A DNA stretch of 58,170 nt from Streptomonospora alba (GTDB lineage: Bacteria; Actinomycetota; Actinomycetes; Streptosporangiales; Streptosporangiaceae), in NCBI RefSeq assembly GCF_000826685.1, contig NZ_JROO01000039.1, forward strand, positions 1 through 58,170, given 5' to 3'. Position 1 is the stretch's first letter. Each line of letters starts with the position of its first letter. The translations under genes were made by a program, and so were the position numbers. Under the pieces are notes generated by a model, which was not told the DNA's origin, did no database searches, and was given only the letters and a program-made list of their open reading frames with translations. This document shows positions 29,177-37,826 of this stretch, piece after piece.

Positions 29177-30076
29177 ATGAGCATGGTGACCCCGGAAGCC
29201 CTCCGCTCCGCGGAGCACTTCGTCTCGCGCGACGCCCGACTGATCGACCGCCACCGCTTCGCCTACCACTTCCGTGCCGGTTCCGACGGGCCGATCCGCT
29301 CGGCTCTGGACTCCTACCGCAACGTCGACGGCGGATTCGGCAACGGCCTCGAACCCGACCTGCGCGGCCACGGCAGCCAACCCGCCGCCGTCGTGCTGGC
29401 CCTGCGCTACCTCGACGAACTCGGCTCGATCCCCGGCGACATCGTCGACGGCATCGGCCGCTACCTCACCAGCATCACCCGCGAGAGCGGGGGAGTGCCG
29501 CCCGTGCTGCCCAGCGCCCGCCACACCGAGGCGGCGCCGTGGTGGCGCGAGCGCAGCGACTTCGGCGGGGCGCTCGACCCCACGGCGGCACTGGTGGGGC
29601 TCATGCACCGGCACCGCATCTGCACCGCCTGGCGCGACCGCGCCACGGCCTTCTGCTGGACCCGCATCGCCGCGCTGAGCTGGACCACGCCCGACGAGGC
29701 CATCGCCGTGTGCACGTTCCTGCAGCACGTGCCCGACCGCCGTCGCGCCGGGCAGGAGTTCGACCGGCTCTCCCCGGCCATCCGCGCCGTCATCGAGACC
29801 GACCCGGATGTACACGGGCAGGTCCACCGGCCGCTGGATCTGGCCGACCACCCCGATCACATCGCGCGGCGCCTGTTCACCGACGAGGAGATAGCCGCCG
29901 ACCTCGACGGGCTCCTGCAGCGCCGCCGTGAGGACGGCGGTTGGGACATCACCTGGGACAGCTGGGCCCGCAGCGCCCGCAACGAGTGGCGCGGCCTGCT
30001 GACCGTGCGCCACCTGAAGACGCTGTGCGCCTACGGCCGCCTGTCCGCCGACGTCCCCGCGGTCCGCAGCGGCTGA
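29177..30076 (+). CDS. Prenyltransferase/squalene-cyclase-like alpha-barrel protein
   Basis: A 299-residue soluble protein. Residues 1-110 have the look of terpene cyclase/prenyltransferase repeats: SALDSYRNVDGGFGNGLEPD is a QW-type repeat, and a second GG-W repeat occurs near the C-terminus (RREDGGWDITWDSWA). The DxDD motif of squalene cyclases is not seen, so it may be a catalytically different or binding barrel. No terpene genes adjoin it. ATG at 29177 is preferred because it fits a leaderless promoter; ATG at 29183 is an alternative. Confidence 0.75.
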   Translation: MSMVTPEALRSAEHFVSRDARLIDRHRFAYHFRAGSDGPIRSALDSYRNVDGGFGNGLEPDLRGHGSQPAAVVLALRYLDELGSIPGDIVDGIGRYLTSITRESGGVPPVLPSARHTEAAPWWRERSDFGGALDPTAALVGLMHRHRICTAWRDRATAFCWTRIAALSWTTPDEAIAVCTFLQHVPDRRRAGQEFDRLSPAIRAVIETDPDVHGQVHRPLDLADHPDHIARRLFTDEEIAADLDGLLQRRREDGGWDITWDSWARSARNEWRGLLTVRHLKTLCAYGRLSADVPAVRSG

Positions 30077-30272
30077 AGCCCGCCCGCCCCGAGGCGGTCG
30101 GTGCGCGCCGACCGCACCGAGGGCAGGCGGTGCTGCGAGCCCGGTCGGCCACGCGTAACCCCCCGCATCGTGGGCAGCGGAGACACGGCAGGCCCCGGCA
30201 CGCCCGCCGCGCCGTACGGCGTCGCGGGCGCACCGGGCACGCAGTCGCACGAAACGAAAGGGACCCGAACCC

Positions 30273-30827
30273 ATGGCAACCGACCTCAACGGCTCCGTCA
30301 TCGCCTTTCTCGCCGCGCCCGAGGGGACCGAGCAGGTCGAGCTCACCGATCCCTGGGAGGCGGTGGAAAAGGCCGGCGGCCGCCCGCAGCTGATCTCGAC
30401 CTCCTCCGGGCAGATCCAGGCGTTCAAGCACCTCGACAAGGGCGACACCTTCACGGTGCACGCCACCGTCGAAGACGTGGGGGCCGCCGACTTCGGCGGG
30501 CTCGTGCTGCCCGGCGGCGTGGCCAATCCCGACTTCCTGCGCACCGTCCCGGCCGCGGTCTCCTTCGTCAAGGAGTTCTTCGACAAGGCCAAGCCGGTCG
30601 CCGCCATCTGCCACGCGCCCTGGGCCCTCATCGAGGCCGACGCCGTCTCCGGGCGGCGCCTGACCTCGTTCCCGAGCCTGAAGACCGACATCACCAACGC
30701 CGGCGGGGAGTGGGTCGACGAAGAGGTCGTCGTCTGCTCCATGGGGCCGAACAAGCTGGTCACCAGCCGCAAGCCCGACGACATTCCGGCCTTCAACGAC
30801 GCGATGCTCAGCGCGTTCGCCGAGTAG
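30273..30827 (+). CDS. DJ-1/PfpI family protein (type 1 glutamine amidotransferase-like)
   Basis: A 184-residue cytoplasmic protein of the PfpI/YhbO subgroup. FAAxEGTEQVEL-type start (here FLAAPEGTEQVELTDPW), a nucleophile elbow AAICHAPWALIEA with the reactive Cys followed by His, and LVLPGGVANPDFLR. The group acts as deglycase, protease or stress chaperone depending on the member; which applies is undecided. The ATG is preceded by GAAAGGGA. Confidence 0.9.
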   Translation: MATDLNGSVIAFLAAPEGTEQVELTDPWEAVEKAGGRPQLISTSSGQIQAFKHLDKGDTFTVHATVEDVGAADFGGLVLPGGVANPDFLRTVPAAVSFVKEFFDKAKPVAAICHAPWALIEADAVSGRRLTSFPSLKTDITNAGGEWVDEEVVVCSMGPNKLVTSRKPDDIPAFNDAMLSAFAE

Positions 30828-30885
30828 CGACCCGGCGTACGCCCACTCGCAACCTGGTTTAGACCACTGCACTGCCCAGACGCTT

Positions 30886-30898
30886 TAGAGTGTTAAGC
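30886..30898 (+). promoter_or_regulatory. Candidate -10 of a leaderless pyk transcript
   Basis: TAGAGT (30886-30891) ends seven bases before the GTG at 30899. TTAGAC further upstream resembles a -35 but with a long 21-base gap. Confidence 0.35.
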
Positions 30899-32329
30899 GT
30901 GACACGTCGAGCAAAAATCGTCGCGACCCTCGGTCCCGCGACTTCGAGCCCGGAGAGTATCCGCGCGCTCGTCGACGCGGGACTCGACGTAGCGCGACTC
31001 AATCTCAGCCACGGAACCCATGAGGACCACCACTCCAGCTACGTCAACGTCCGGGCGGCCGCCGAGGCCACCGGACGCAGCGTAGGGATCCTCGCCGACC
31101 TGCAAGGGCCCAAGATCCGCCTGGGCAGCTTCCCCGAAGGACCGATCGAACTGTCGGCCGGCGACCAGTTCACGGTGACCGTCGAGGACGTCCCCGGCGA
31201 CCGGCACCGGGCCTCCACCACCTACAAGGGCCTGCCCGGGGACGTCCGCCCCGGCGACCGCGTCCTCATCGACGACGGCAACGTGGTCCTCGAGTGCACC
31301 AAGGCCACCAGCACCGAGGTCCAGACACGGGTCCTCATCGGCGGCACCGTCTCCGACCACAAGGGCCTCAACCTGCCCGGCGTCTCGGTAAGCGTGCCCG
31401 CCCTGACCGAAAAGGACGAGGACGACCTGCGCTGGGCTCTGGAGGAGGGCGTCGACATGGTCGCGCTGTCCTTCGTCCGCAGTCCGGCCGACGCCGACGA
31501 CGTCCACCAGATCATGGACGACGTCGGTGTGCGGGTCCCGCTCATCGCCAAGATCGAGAAACCGCAGGCCGTCGAGCGGCTCCAGGACATCATCGAGGTC
31601 TTCGACGGCGTCATGGTGGCCCGCGGCGACCTGGGCGTCGAACTTCCCCTCGAGAACGTCCCGATGGTGCAGAAGCGCGCCGTCGAGCGGTGCCGGGACA
31701 AGGCCAAGCCGGTGATCGTGGCCACCCAGATGCTGGAGTCCATGATCAACTCGGCCCGGCCCACCCGCGCCGAGGCCTCCGACGTCGCCAACGCCGTCCT
31801 GGACGGCGCCGACGCGGTCATGCTCTCGGGCGAGACCAGCGTGGGGGACTACCCCATCGAGACGCTTGAGACCATGGCCCGCATCGTGGCGGCCGCCGAG
31901 CAGGAGTCCCTGCGGGCGTCCCACGTCCTCAACCGGGTCCCCGAGACCACCGGTGGGGCGATCGCCCGCGCCGCCGCCGAAGTCGGAGCCACCGTCGGCG
32001 CCAAGGCCCTGATCGCCTTCACCATGTCCGGCGAGACGGCGCGGCGCCTGGCCCGCTACCGCTCGCCGATCCCGCTGCTGGCGTTCAGCACCCAGGGCTC
32101 CACGCGGTCGCAGCTGGCCCTGACCTGGGGTGTGGACACCCACCTCGTGCCGTGGGTCGACCACACCGACGACATGGTGCGCCAGGTCGAGGGGGAGTTG
32201 CTGGAAATGGGCATCTACCAGAAGGGCGACAAGATCGTCCTCGTCTCCGGCAGTCCGCCCGGAACGCCCGGTTCCACCAACTCGCTGCGTGTGCACCGCA
32301 TCGGCGACGCCATCACCCACGGACGCTGA
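30899..32329 (+). CDS. pyk: Pyruvate kinase
   Basis: A 476-residue glycolytic enzyme converting phosphoenolpyruvate and ADP to pyruvate and ATP. It begins with RRAKIVATLGPATSS. Catalytic blocks are LNLSHGTHEDH, LADLQGPKIR, ALSFVRSPAD, LIAKIEKPQA, MVARGDLGVELPLENVP, and the C-terminal domain TMSGETARRLARYRS. GTG at 30899 is chosen because family homology begins there; GTG at 30890 would add a TTA leucine codon. It has no usual ribosome site, consistent with leaderless translation. A strong hairpin follows. Confidence 0.95.
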   Translation: MTRRAKIVATLGPATSSPESIRALVDAGLDVARLNLSHGTHEDHHSSYVNVRAAAEATGRSVGILADLQGPKIRLGSFPEGPIELSAGDQFTVTVEDVPGDRHRASTTYKGLPGDVRPGDRVLIDDGNVVLECTKATSTEVQTRVLIGGTVSDHKGLNLPGVSVSVPALTEKDEDDLRWALEEGVDMVALSFVRSPADADDVHQIMDDVGVRVPLIAKIEKPQAVERLQDIIEVFDGVMVARGDLGVELPLENVPMVQKRAVERCRDKAKPVIVATQMLESMINSARPTRAEASDVANAVLDGADAVMLSGETSVGDYPIETLETMARIVAAAEQESLRASHVLNRVPETTGGAIARAAAEVGATVGAKALIAFTMSGETARRLARYRSPIPLLAFSTQGSTRSQLALTWGVDTHLVPWVDHTDDMVRQVEGELLEMGIYQKGDKIVLVSGSPPGTPGSTNSLRVHRIGDAITHGR

Positions 32330-32367
32330 TCCGGCCCCGGGTCGAGGCGGGTACCGCCTCCCCACAC

Positions 32368-32413
32368 CGGCCCTCGCCCCGCCAGGCCCACCGGGCTTGG
32401 GCGGGGAGGGCCG
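32368..32413. terminator. Bidirectional terminator between pyk and the DUF1266 gene
   Basis: A long imperfect stem: CGGCCCTCGCCCCGCC pairs with GGCGGGGAGGGCCG with a two-base bulge, and the inner CCAGGCCC/GGGCTTGG continues it to a small loop. It lies between convergent stops. Confidence 0.7.
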
Positions 32414-32432
32414 AGCGGGCCCGCCCGCGCTT

Positions 32433-33371
32433 TCAGCTCAGCAGCGCGCCGGGCAGCCCGCCCTCGTAGGGCACCCGCTCCAGCGGCATGTCCCAGGGCA
32501 GCCGCTGCCACGGGCTCGCCGGGTCGAAGGCGAGCAGGCCCAGCGCGGTCCACGTGCGCTCCCACCCCGGGCCCCGTTGGGCGTAGGTGAGCAGGTACCC
32601 GCCGTGGAAAGCCTCGGCCAGCTGCTGCCAGCTCGTGTAGCGGCGCTGGAGGTCGGCGGCGGTGCGGTGGAGCAGGCAGCGGGTCTCCACCCGGCTGAGC
32701 CACTCCAGGGTCGCCCCGCCGCAGGCCAACCGGATGATCTGCGCCGAGCGCCACCACTGGTGGGCGGCGATGGCCACGGCAGGGGTCTCCTCCCCGGCGC
32801 CGGTGACGGCGCGCAGCCGCGCCACCTGCTCGGCGGAGAGCCGCACCACCCGCTCGCGGGGGGCGTCGGGGTGGGGCCGGCCGCGCAGCGTCGCGGCGGT
32901 GAAGTCGACGTACAGGTCGGCGTCCTCGCCGCTGTGCAGTTCCTCCCACAGCTGCTCGACCACCGCCAGTAGGGAGGCGCGGTCGACGACGCCCCATTCG
33001 CGCTCCAGAGCGCGCCGATAGCGGCGGCGCAGTTGCGGGCGCTCGATCTCGTCCCAGGGTTCGGACAGCGCGGTGCGGAAGGGCGCGGCCACAGCGGCGG
33101 CCCAGCGCTCGGTGCTGAGCGCGGCATCGGGATCGGCGGTGTGCAGCCCCGGGGGCTCGCGCGAGCCCACCACCAGCTCCGCGAAGGTGCCCGCCGCCAG
33201 CAGTACCGCAGGTGCGAACGTCCACCCGGCAGGGCCCAGCACAAGCAGCAGCACGACGGCCAGAGCGAGCGGGGCCATCAGCCACGGCTGCCGGCGCTGG
33301 GATCCCCACGACACCAGGATCCAGGCGCCTATCGTCAGCGCCCCGGCGATCGCCGCCACCGCGGTCAGCAC
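32433..33371 (-). CDS. DUF1266 family membrane-anchored protein
   Basis: A 312-residue protein with two N-terminal membrane helices (about residues 1-18 and 30-60) and a soluble domain. The C-terminal part (IIRLACGGATLEWLSR, RYTSWQQLAEAFHGGYLL, SPWQRLPWDMPL) has the DUF1266 pattern of Trp-rich helices ending in a Trp-x-x-Leu-Pro-Trp strand. The function of the family is unknown. The GTG at 33371 has AAGGAGA six bases upstream. It is convergent with pyk. Confidence 0.78.
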   Translation of the reverse strand: MLTAVAAIAGALTIGAWILVSWGSQRRQPWLMAPLALAVVLLLVLGPAGWTFAPAVLLAAGTFAELVVGSREPPGLHTADPDAALSTERWAAAVAAPFRTALSEPWDEIERPQLRRRYRRALEREWGVVDRASLLAVVEQLWEELHSGEDADLYVDFTAATLRGRPHPDAPRERVVRLSAEQVARLRAVTGAGEETPAVAIAAHQWWRSAQIIRLACGGATLEWLSRVETRCLLHRTAADLQRRYTSWQQLAEAFHGGYLLTYAQRGPGWERTWTALGLLAFDPASPWQRLPWDMPLERVPYEGGLPGALLS

Positions 33372-33680
33372 CAGGCTCTCCTTTTACGTCGCTGCCGACA
33401 GCTGCCCGCGGCGGCAAAAGGCACCGCCCGCGCCGCTGTCCACGTATCCGCCCGTAATCCAGGATCGGCGACCCGCAGCGGTCATGGCGACCGAACTTAC
33501 AGGTTGTGCTCGTGTTGTGGCCGCAATGTGACCGGCGCCGAGCGGCAGTGGGGGCAGCGCGAAACGCCGCCGAGACAGGGCCGGCGACGGGAATCCGAGA
33601 AGGACGGGGTGCGCGGTCCCCGCCGGTCCTCGACCGCATGGCGGCGCCTGGGGCGCCGGAGCGGGAGGCGTAGACGAGGG
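33372..33680. other. Gap between the DUF1266 gene and the tRNA
   Basis: No gene or clear structure is seen in these 309 bases. The promoter of the minus-strand DUF1266 gene and the 3' end of the tRNA transcript must lie here. Confidence 0.4.
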
Positions 33681-33754
33681 TGCCCTGAGTGGGATTCGAA
33701 CCCACACTGTACGAGGTTTGAGCTCGCTCGCTCTACCGGTTGGCGTATCAGGGC
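33681..33754 (-). tRNA. tRNA with anticodon CAA (Leu), short variable loop
   Basis: A 74-base cloverleaf on the minus strand: acceptor GCCCTGA/TCAGGGC with discriminator A; D-arm CGC/GCG with an 11-base loop holding GG; anticodon arm GCGAG/CTCGT with loop CTCAAAC, so the anticodon is CAA and reads UUG; variable loop of five bases (ACAGT); T-arm GTGGG/CCCAC with loop TTCGAAT. CCA is not encoded. Leucine tRNAs normally have a long variable arm, and this one does not, so the charging amino acid deserves a check. A tRNA next to the pdtaR gene is, to my memory, conserved in other actinomycetes. Confidence 0.85.
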
Positions 33755-34361
33755 TGTGCAGCGGAAACACAGTGACCCCGGCCGAAACCTCGCCCGCGCG
33801 TCGCGGCCGAGGCGACGCCTCGGCGGGGATTCCCGTGGCCGCCGCTCCATCGTAGCGGATCTCGGTACCGTGCGGTGAATGCGGGAAGCCGTGCCGTGAG
33901 CCCGCGCCGTGCTCCGCGTTCCGCTCTGGCGCGGCCGGTCAGCGGCTTGGCCGCACCGCCCGGGAGAGCGGAACCGCTCGGCCTCGCCGTCCGCGGGGCC
34001 TGCGGAACCGCGGACCGCTTCGACACCGCCGTCGGACCTGGGCCCGCAGTCGGCGCTGGTGCAAGCCCCGCGGTCTCCGCGCAACGGGCCGGGACTGTAT
34101 CGGCCTGCTTCAGGAGGTCGTGCCGGTCTCGATATGGTAGGCGTGGTGCCGGTCGGCGGGGATCTTGGTCCGCACCAGGCGACGCACTCCGACGTGCGGT
34201 TCACCTGCACCGATTGTTCAGGTCCGGGGAGGCCCGGCACCGGTCGGCCGCCCGTATGCCTCCAGCTTTGCAGAAGGGAACCACGTGAGTAAGCGATTCC
34301 GGGGACACGCGGCCCGGATTCCTCCCCGGTCCGAGGGCCGGGGCATCCTTCGGGAGGAACG
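33755..34361. other. 607-base gap between tRNA and pdtaR
   Basis: No gene is supported; short frames lack homology and ribosome sites. It should hold the tRNA promoter (minus strand) and the pdtaR promoter. TATGGT at 34133 is a possible -10 for pdtaR. A small stem GCGTCGC/GCGACGC lies at 33798-33818. Confidence 0.4.
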
Positions 34362-34961
34362 GTGACGACGACGCAGAGCCGCGTGGTGATCGCGGAAGAC
34401 GAGGCCCTGATCAGGCTCGACCTCAAGGAGATGCTTGAAGAGGACGGTTATGCCGTCGTGGGCGAAGCCGGAGACGGCGAGACCGCGATACGCCTTGCCA
34501 CCGAGCACCGGCCCGACCTCGTCATCCTCGATATCAAGATGCCCGTCCTCGACGGGCTGTCGGCGGCCGAGCGCATCGCCGCCGAGCGCATCGCGCCCGT
34601 CGTCATACTGACCGCGTTCTCCCAGCGCGAGCTGGTCGAGCGCGCCCGCGACGCCGGAGCGATGGCCTACCTGGTCAAGCCGTTCAACAAGGCCGACCTG
34701 ACCCCGGCCATCGAGATGGCCGTCAGCCGCTACACCGAGCTTTCGGCCCTGGAAGCCGAAGTCAGCGGGCTCCAAGAGCGGCTGGACACCCGCAAACTGG
34801 TCGAGCGCGCCAAGGGCCTGCTGCAGAGCAGGCACGGGCTGAGCGAACCCGAGGCGTTCCGCTGGATCCAGAAGAACTCCATGGACCGCCGGCTGACCAT
34901 GCGCAAGGTGGCCGAGACCGTCGTCGAGACCCTCGGCGAGCAGGGGCAGACGGAGCAGTGA
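34362..34961 (+). CDS. pdtaR: ANTAR-domain response regulator PdtaR
   Basis: A 199-residue antiterminator. The receiver domain (residues 7-125) has the acidic start AEDEALIRLDL, phospho-acceptor Asp57 in VILDIKMP, and Lys in YLVKPFNKADL. A short coiled linker leads to an RNA-binding ANTAR domain with LVERAKGLLQSRHGLSEPEAF. When phosphorylated by the sensor kinase PdtaS (not in this window), such proteins dimerise and bind twin hexaloop hairpins in mRNAs to prevent termination. The GTG follows GGGAGGAAC. Confidence 0.95.
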   Translation: MTTTQSRVVIAEDEALIRLDLKEMLEEDGYAVVGEAGDGETAIRLATEHRPDLVILDIKMPVLDGLSAAERIAAERIAPVVILTAFSQRELVERARDAGAMAYLVKPFNKADLTPAIEMAVSRYTELSALEAEVSGLQERLDTRKLVERAKGLLQSRHGLSEPEAFRWIQKNSMDRRLTMRKVAETVVETLGEQGQTEQ

Positions 34962-35022
34962 ACCCGCACCCGCCCCGATTTCGACCGCAGCGCGGGCGGG
35001 GCGCGGGCCGCATCCGGTCGTT

Positions 35023-35050
35023 CCCCGGCGCGGAGCCTTCCGCGCCGGGG
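35023..35050 (+). terminator. Terminator of pdtaR
   Basis: A perfect 12-bp stem CCCCGGCGCGGA/TCCGCGCCGGGG with a four-base loop, followed by TTTC. Confidence 0.8.
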
Positions 35051-35375
35051 TTTCGTGTGCGCCGAAGGCGGCCGCCGCAGCTCCGGTAACCGACGCCGAC
35101 GGATGCGTGAACCGCGGGCCGCCACCGAGAGTGGCGGCCGACCCGCACCCGGTGGCGGCCGCGCGGCGTTCCGCTCGTCGAAACATGCCCGGTCAACAGG
35201 AATGATGTCCCGTTTCGATCACGGATGCGCACAAAGCAGTGAAGTTTGGATCACGCAGCATAAGAGATGCTGAACGCACTCGGTAAAGCGGGCTAAACTC
35301 ACGCCACCGAACAGCAACCAGTCGGAATCGGACACAGACCGGCTCCGACCACTGACGAATGCGCAAGGAGCGCGC
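35051..35375 (+). other. Promoter region of the liv operon
   Basis: It holds a GGCCGCCAC/GTGGCGGCC hairpin (35117-35139), a direct repeat at 35212-35255, and TAAACT near 35295, a possible -10 about 80 bases before livH. Local AT content rises from 35200, as expected for a promoter. Confidence 0.45.
35212..35255. repeat. Direct repeat GTTT(C/G)GATCACG upstream of livH
   Basis: Two 12-base copies (35212-35223 and 35244-35255) differ at one position and are spaced 32 bases start to start, about three DNA turns. This layout suits two dimers of a regulator binding on the same face. Confidence 0.45.
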
Positions 35376-36827
35376 GTGCGCACACGCCTCGTTACGGTGC
35401 TGCTCGCCCTGATCGCCGCCACCCTGGCGATCCCGGGGCCGGCAGCAGCAGACACCCAGGGCGGTGCGTCGCTCTTCGGCCAGATCCGCCAACCGGACAA
35501 CGATGACGAAGGTGTCGAGAACATCGGCATCACCGTCTCGCGCGACGGCGAGCAGATCGGCGAAGCGACCACCGACTCCGACGGCAATTGGGAGGTGGAG
35601 CTGCCCGATCCGGGCAGCTACCACGTGGTGCTCGACGAGGAGTCGGTGCCCGACGAATACGACGTCATGCAGGTCCCCGCGGGGGCCGAGCGCGACGTCG
35701 AGGTCCGCGAAGGCCAGCGCTTCGCCGTCGTCTACCGTCTGGCCCCGGCCGGACAGGGGCAGAACTCCGCCTCGCCCAGCGAGTCGGAGTCGGCCGGCGA
35801 CGAGGAGGCCGGCGACGCCGAGGGCGGAGGATCCGCCGAAGGCGGTGAGGAAGGCGGCGTCGACGCCCCCGCCGCACCCGAGGGTTCGGGCATGTTCGGT
35901 CAGGTCGTCTCGATGACGGTGGCCGGCCTGCTCTTCGGTCTGATCATCGCCATCTCCTCGGTCGGGCTCTCGCTCATCTTCGGCACGACCCGGCTGATCA
36001 ACTTCGCCCACGGCGACATGGTCACCTTCGGCGCGATCATGGCGATGATCTTCAGCGGGACCTCGGCGCTGGCCTCACTGCACGCACCCTTCGAGGGCGT
36101 GCCCGTCCTCAGCATGGCGACCAACCCCTTCGTGGTCGCCACCGTGCTCGCCGTCGTCTGCGGCGGACTCCTCGGCGGCCTGCTGGAACGGTTCCTGTGG
36201 CGACCGCTGCGCAGGCGCAACGTCGCGATGATCCAGATGTTCATCGTGAGCATCGGCATCGCCCTGCTGCTGCGCCACCTGCTGCTCGTGGTCTTCGACG
36301 CCAACCGGCAGAAGTACGTGCAGTTCCGCATCCAGGAGATGATCGAGTGGGGGCCTGTCGCCCTCACGCCCCGCGACTTGGCGATCATGGTGCTGTCCAC
36401 CCTGGTGCTGGTCCTGGTTGCGAGCATGCTGCAGTTCACCCGGATCGGTAAGGCGATGCGCGCGGTCTCCGACAACCGCGACCTCGCCGAGTCCTCCGGT
36501 ATCGACGTCGGCAAGGTCACCGTCTACGTCTGGGTGCTGGGCGGCTCGCTGTCGGCCCTGGGCGGCGTCTTCCTCGGACTGAACCAGTCGGTGTACTGGC
36601 AGATGGGATTCCACCTGCTGCTGCTCATGTTCGCCGCGGTGATCCTGGGCGGTCTGGGCACCGCCTACGGCGCCATGGTCGGCGGCCTGGCGATCGGCTT
36701 GATCGCCCAGCTGTCGACGCTGTGGTTCTCTCCGCAGCTGATGAACGTGTGGGCGCTGCTCATCATGATCGTCGTGTTGTTGGTCCGGCCGCAGGGGATC
36801 CTCGGTCGGCGCGAGCGGGTCGGCTAA
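35376..36827 (+). CDS. livH: Branched-chain amino acid ABC transporter permease with N-terminal extracytoplasmic domain
   Basis: A 483-residue permease. Residues 1-26 are a signal peptide ending PAAADTQ. Residues about 30-120 form a beta-sandwich of the carboxypeptidase-regulatory/transthyretin-like type (SLFGQIRQPD, GITVSRDGEQIGEATTDSDG, GSYHVVLDE). An acidic Ser/Glu/Gly linker follows (about 128-170), and then the LivH permease with GLSLIFGTTRLINFAHGDM and the ATPase-contact block. Standard LivH proteins are about 290-300 residues, so the front third is extra. GTG at 35376 follows AAGGAG. Confidence 0.93.
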   Translation: MRTRLVTVLLALIAATLAIPGPAAADTQGGASLFGQIRQPDNDDEGVENIGITVSRDGEQIGEATTDSDGNWEVELPDPGSYHVVLDEESVPDEYDVMQVPAGAERDVEVREGQRFAVVYRLAPAGQGQNSASPSESESAGDEEAGDAEGGGSAEGGEEGGVDAPAAPEGSGMFGQVVSMTVAGLLFGLIIAISSVGLSLIFGTTRLINFAHGDMVTFGAIMAMIFSGTSALASLHAPFEGVPVLSMATNPFVVATVLAVVCGGLLGGLLERFLWRPLRRRNVAMIQMFIVSIGIALLLRHLLLVVFDANRQKYVQFRIQEMIEWGPVALTPRDLAIMVLSTLVLVLVASMLQFTRIGKAMRAVSDNRDLAESSGIDVGKVTVYVWVLGGSLSALGGVFLGLNQSVYWQMGFHLLLLMFAAVILGGLGTAYGAMVGGLAIGLIAQLSTLWFSPQLMNVWALLIMIVVLLVRPQGILGRRERVG

Positions 36828-36839
36828 GGGAGACGGACG

Positions 36840-37826
36840 ATGGACATAATGACGATCCTCGCCTTGTCCCTGGAGACGGCGATCGGACCGATCGCGGCGA
36901 TCTACGTGCTCGCGGCCATCGGGCTGAACATGCACTTCGGCTACACCGGGCTGCTCAACTTCGGCCAGGTCGGGTTCATGCTCGTGGGCGCCTACGGCGT
37001 TGCGGTGAGCGTGACCACCTTCGGGCTCCCCCTGTCGGTGGGCTTCGTGATCAGCCTGGGCTGCTCGGCGGTGCTGGCGCTGATCCTGGGCATTCCCACC
37101 CTGCGGCTGCGCGCCGACTACCTGGCGATCTCCACCATCGCCGTGGCCGAAGTGCTGCGCCTGGTCTACCGCGCCGAGTTCGCCCGCCCGGTCACCGGCG
37201 GCGTCTACGGCCGAAACAGCTTCGCCGACGCCTTCTACGACGCCAACCCCCTGCCCGCGGGCTCCTACGGGGTGGGCGACGTCGACTTCAACGCCGGCGA
37301 ACTGTGGCTCACACTGGCCTGCTGGGGTCTGGTGGCGCTCGGGCTGGTGATGACGGCGCTGCTGATGAACAGCCCGTGGGGCCGTGTCATCAAGGGCATC
37401 CGCGAGGACGAGGACGCCGTGCGCAGCCTCGGCAAGGACGCGTTCACCTACAAGCTGCAGAGCCTGGTCTTCGGCGGCGTGTTCGGCGGCCTGGCCGGCG
37501 CCATGATCGCGCTCAACCAGCAGAACATCCACCCCGACCAGTTCATGCCGCAGGTCACCTTCTATCTGTGGGCGATGCTGCTGCTGGGCGGGGTCGGCAC
37601 TCTGTGGGGGCCGGTCGTGGGCCCGGTGATCATGTGGTTCCTGCTCACGCTCTTCGACGAGACACTGCGCGGTATGGCCTCGATGGATGTGCTGCCGTTC
37701 CTGGCAACCTCCGATTCCGGCCCGCTGCGCCACGCCCTCGTCGGCGTGGTCCTGATGGTGCTGATCGTCTACCGACCGCAGGGCCTCGTCGGAAACCGCA
37801 AGGAGATGCTGGTCAATGTCAAGTGA
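36840..37826 (+). CDS. livM: Branched-chain amino acid ABC transporter permease LivM
   Basis: A 328-residue permease of about eight to ten membrane helices, partner of LivH. It has IGLNMHFGYTGLLNFGQVGF, GIPTLRLRADYLAISTIAV, the cytoplasmic EAA-type contact loop GRVIKGIREDEDAVRSLGKD, and a closing YRPQGLVGNRKE. GGGAGACGG precedes the ATG, 12 bases after livH. Its end overlaps livG by 11 bases. Confidence 0.95.
   Translation: MDIMTILALSLETAIGPIAAIYVLAAIGLNMHFGYTGLLNFGQVGFMLVGAYGVAVSVTTFGLPLSVGFVISLGCSAVLALILGIPTLRLRADYLAISTIAVAEVLRLVYRAEFARPVTGGVYGRNSFADAFYDANPLPAGSYGVGDVDFNAGELWLTLACWGLVALGLVMTALLMNSPWGRVIKGIREDEDAVRSLGKDAFTYKLQSLVFGGVFGGLAGAMIALNQQNIHPDQFMPQVTFYLWAMLLLGGVGTLWGPVVGPVIMWFLLTLFDETLRGMASMDVLPFLATSDSGPLRHALVGVVLMVLIVYRPQGLVGNRKEMLVNVK

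Noticed and set aside
33875-34292. Plus-strand frames of about 130 codons before pdtaR
   Set aside because: Overlapping frames in two phases with Ala/Arg/Pro-rich protein, no ribosome site and no family resemblance.
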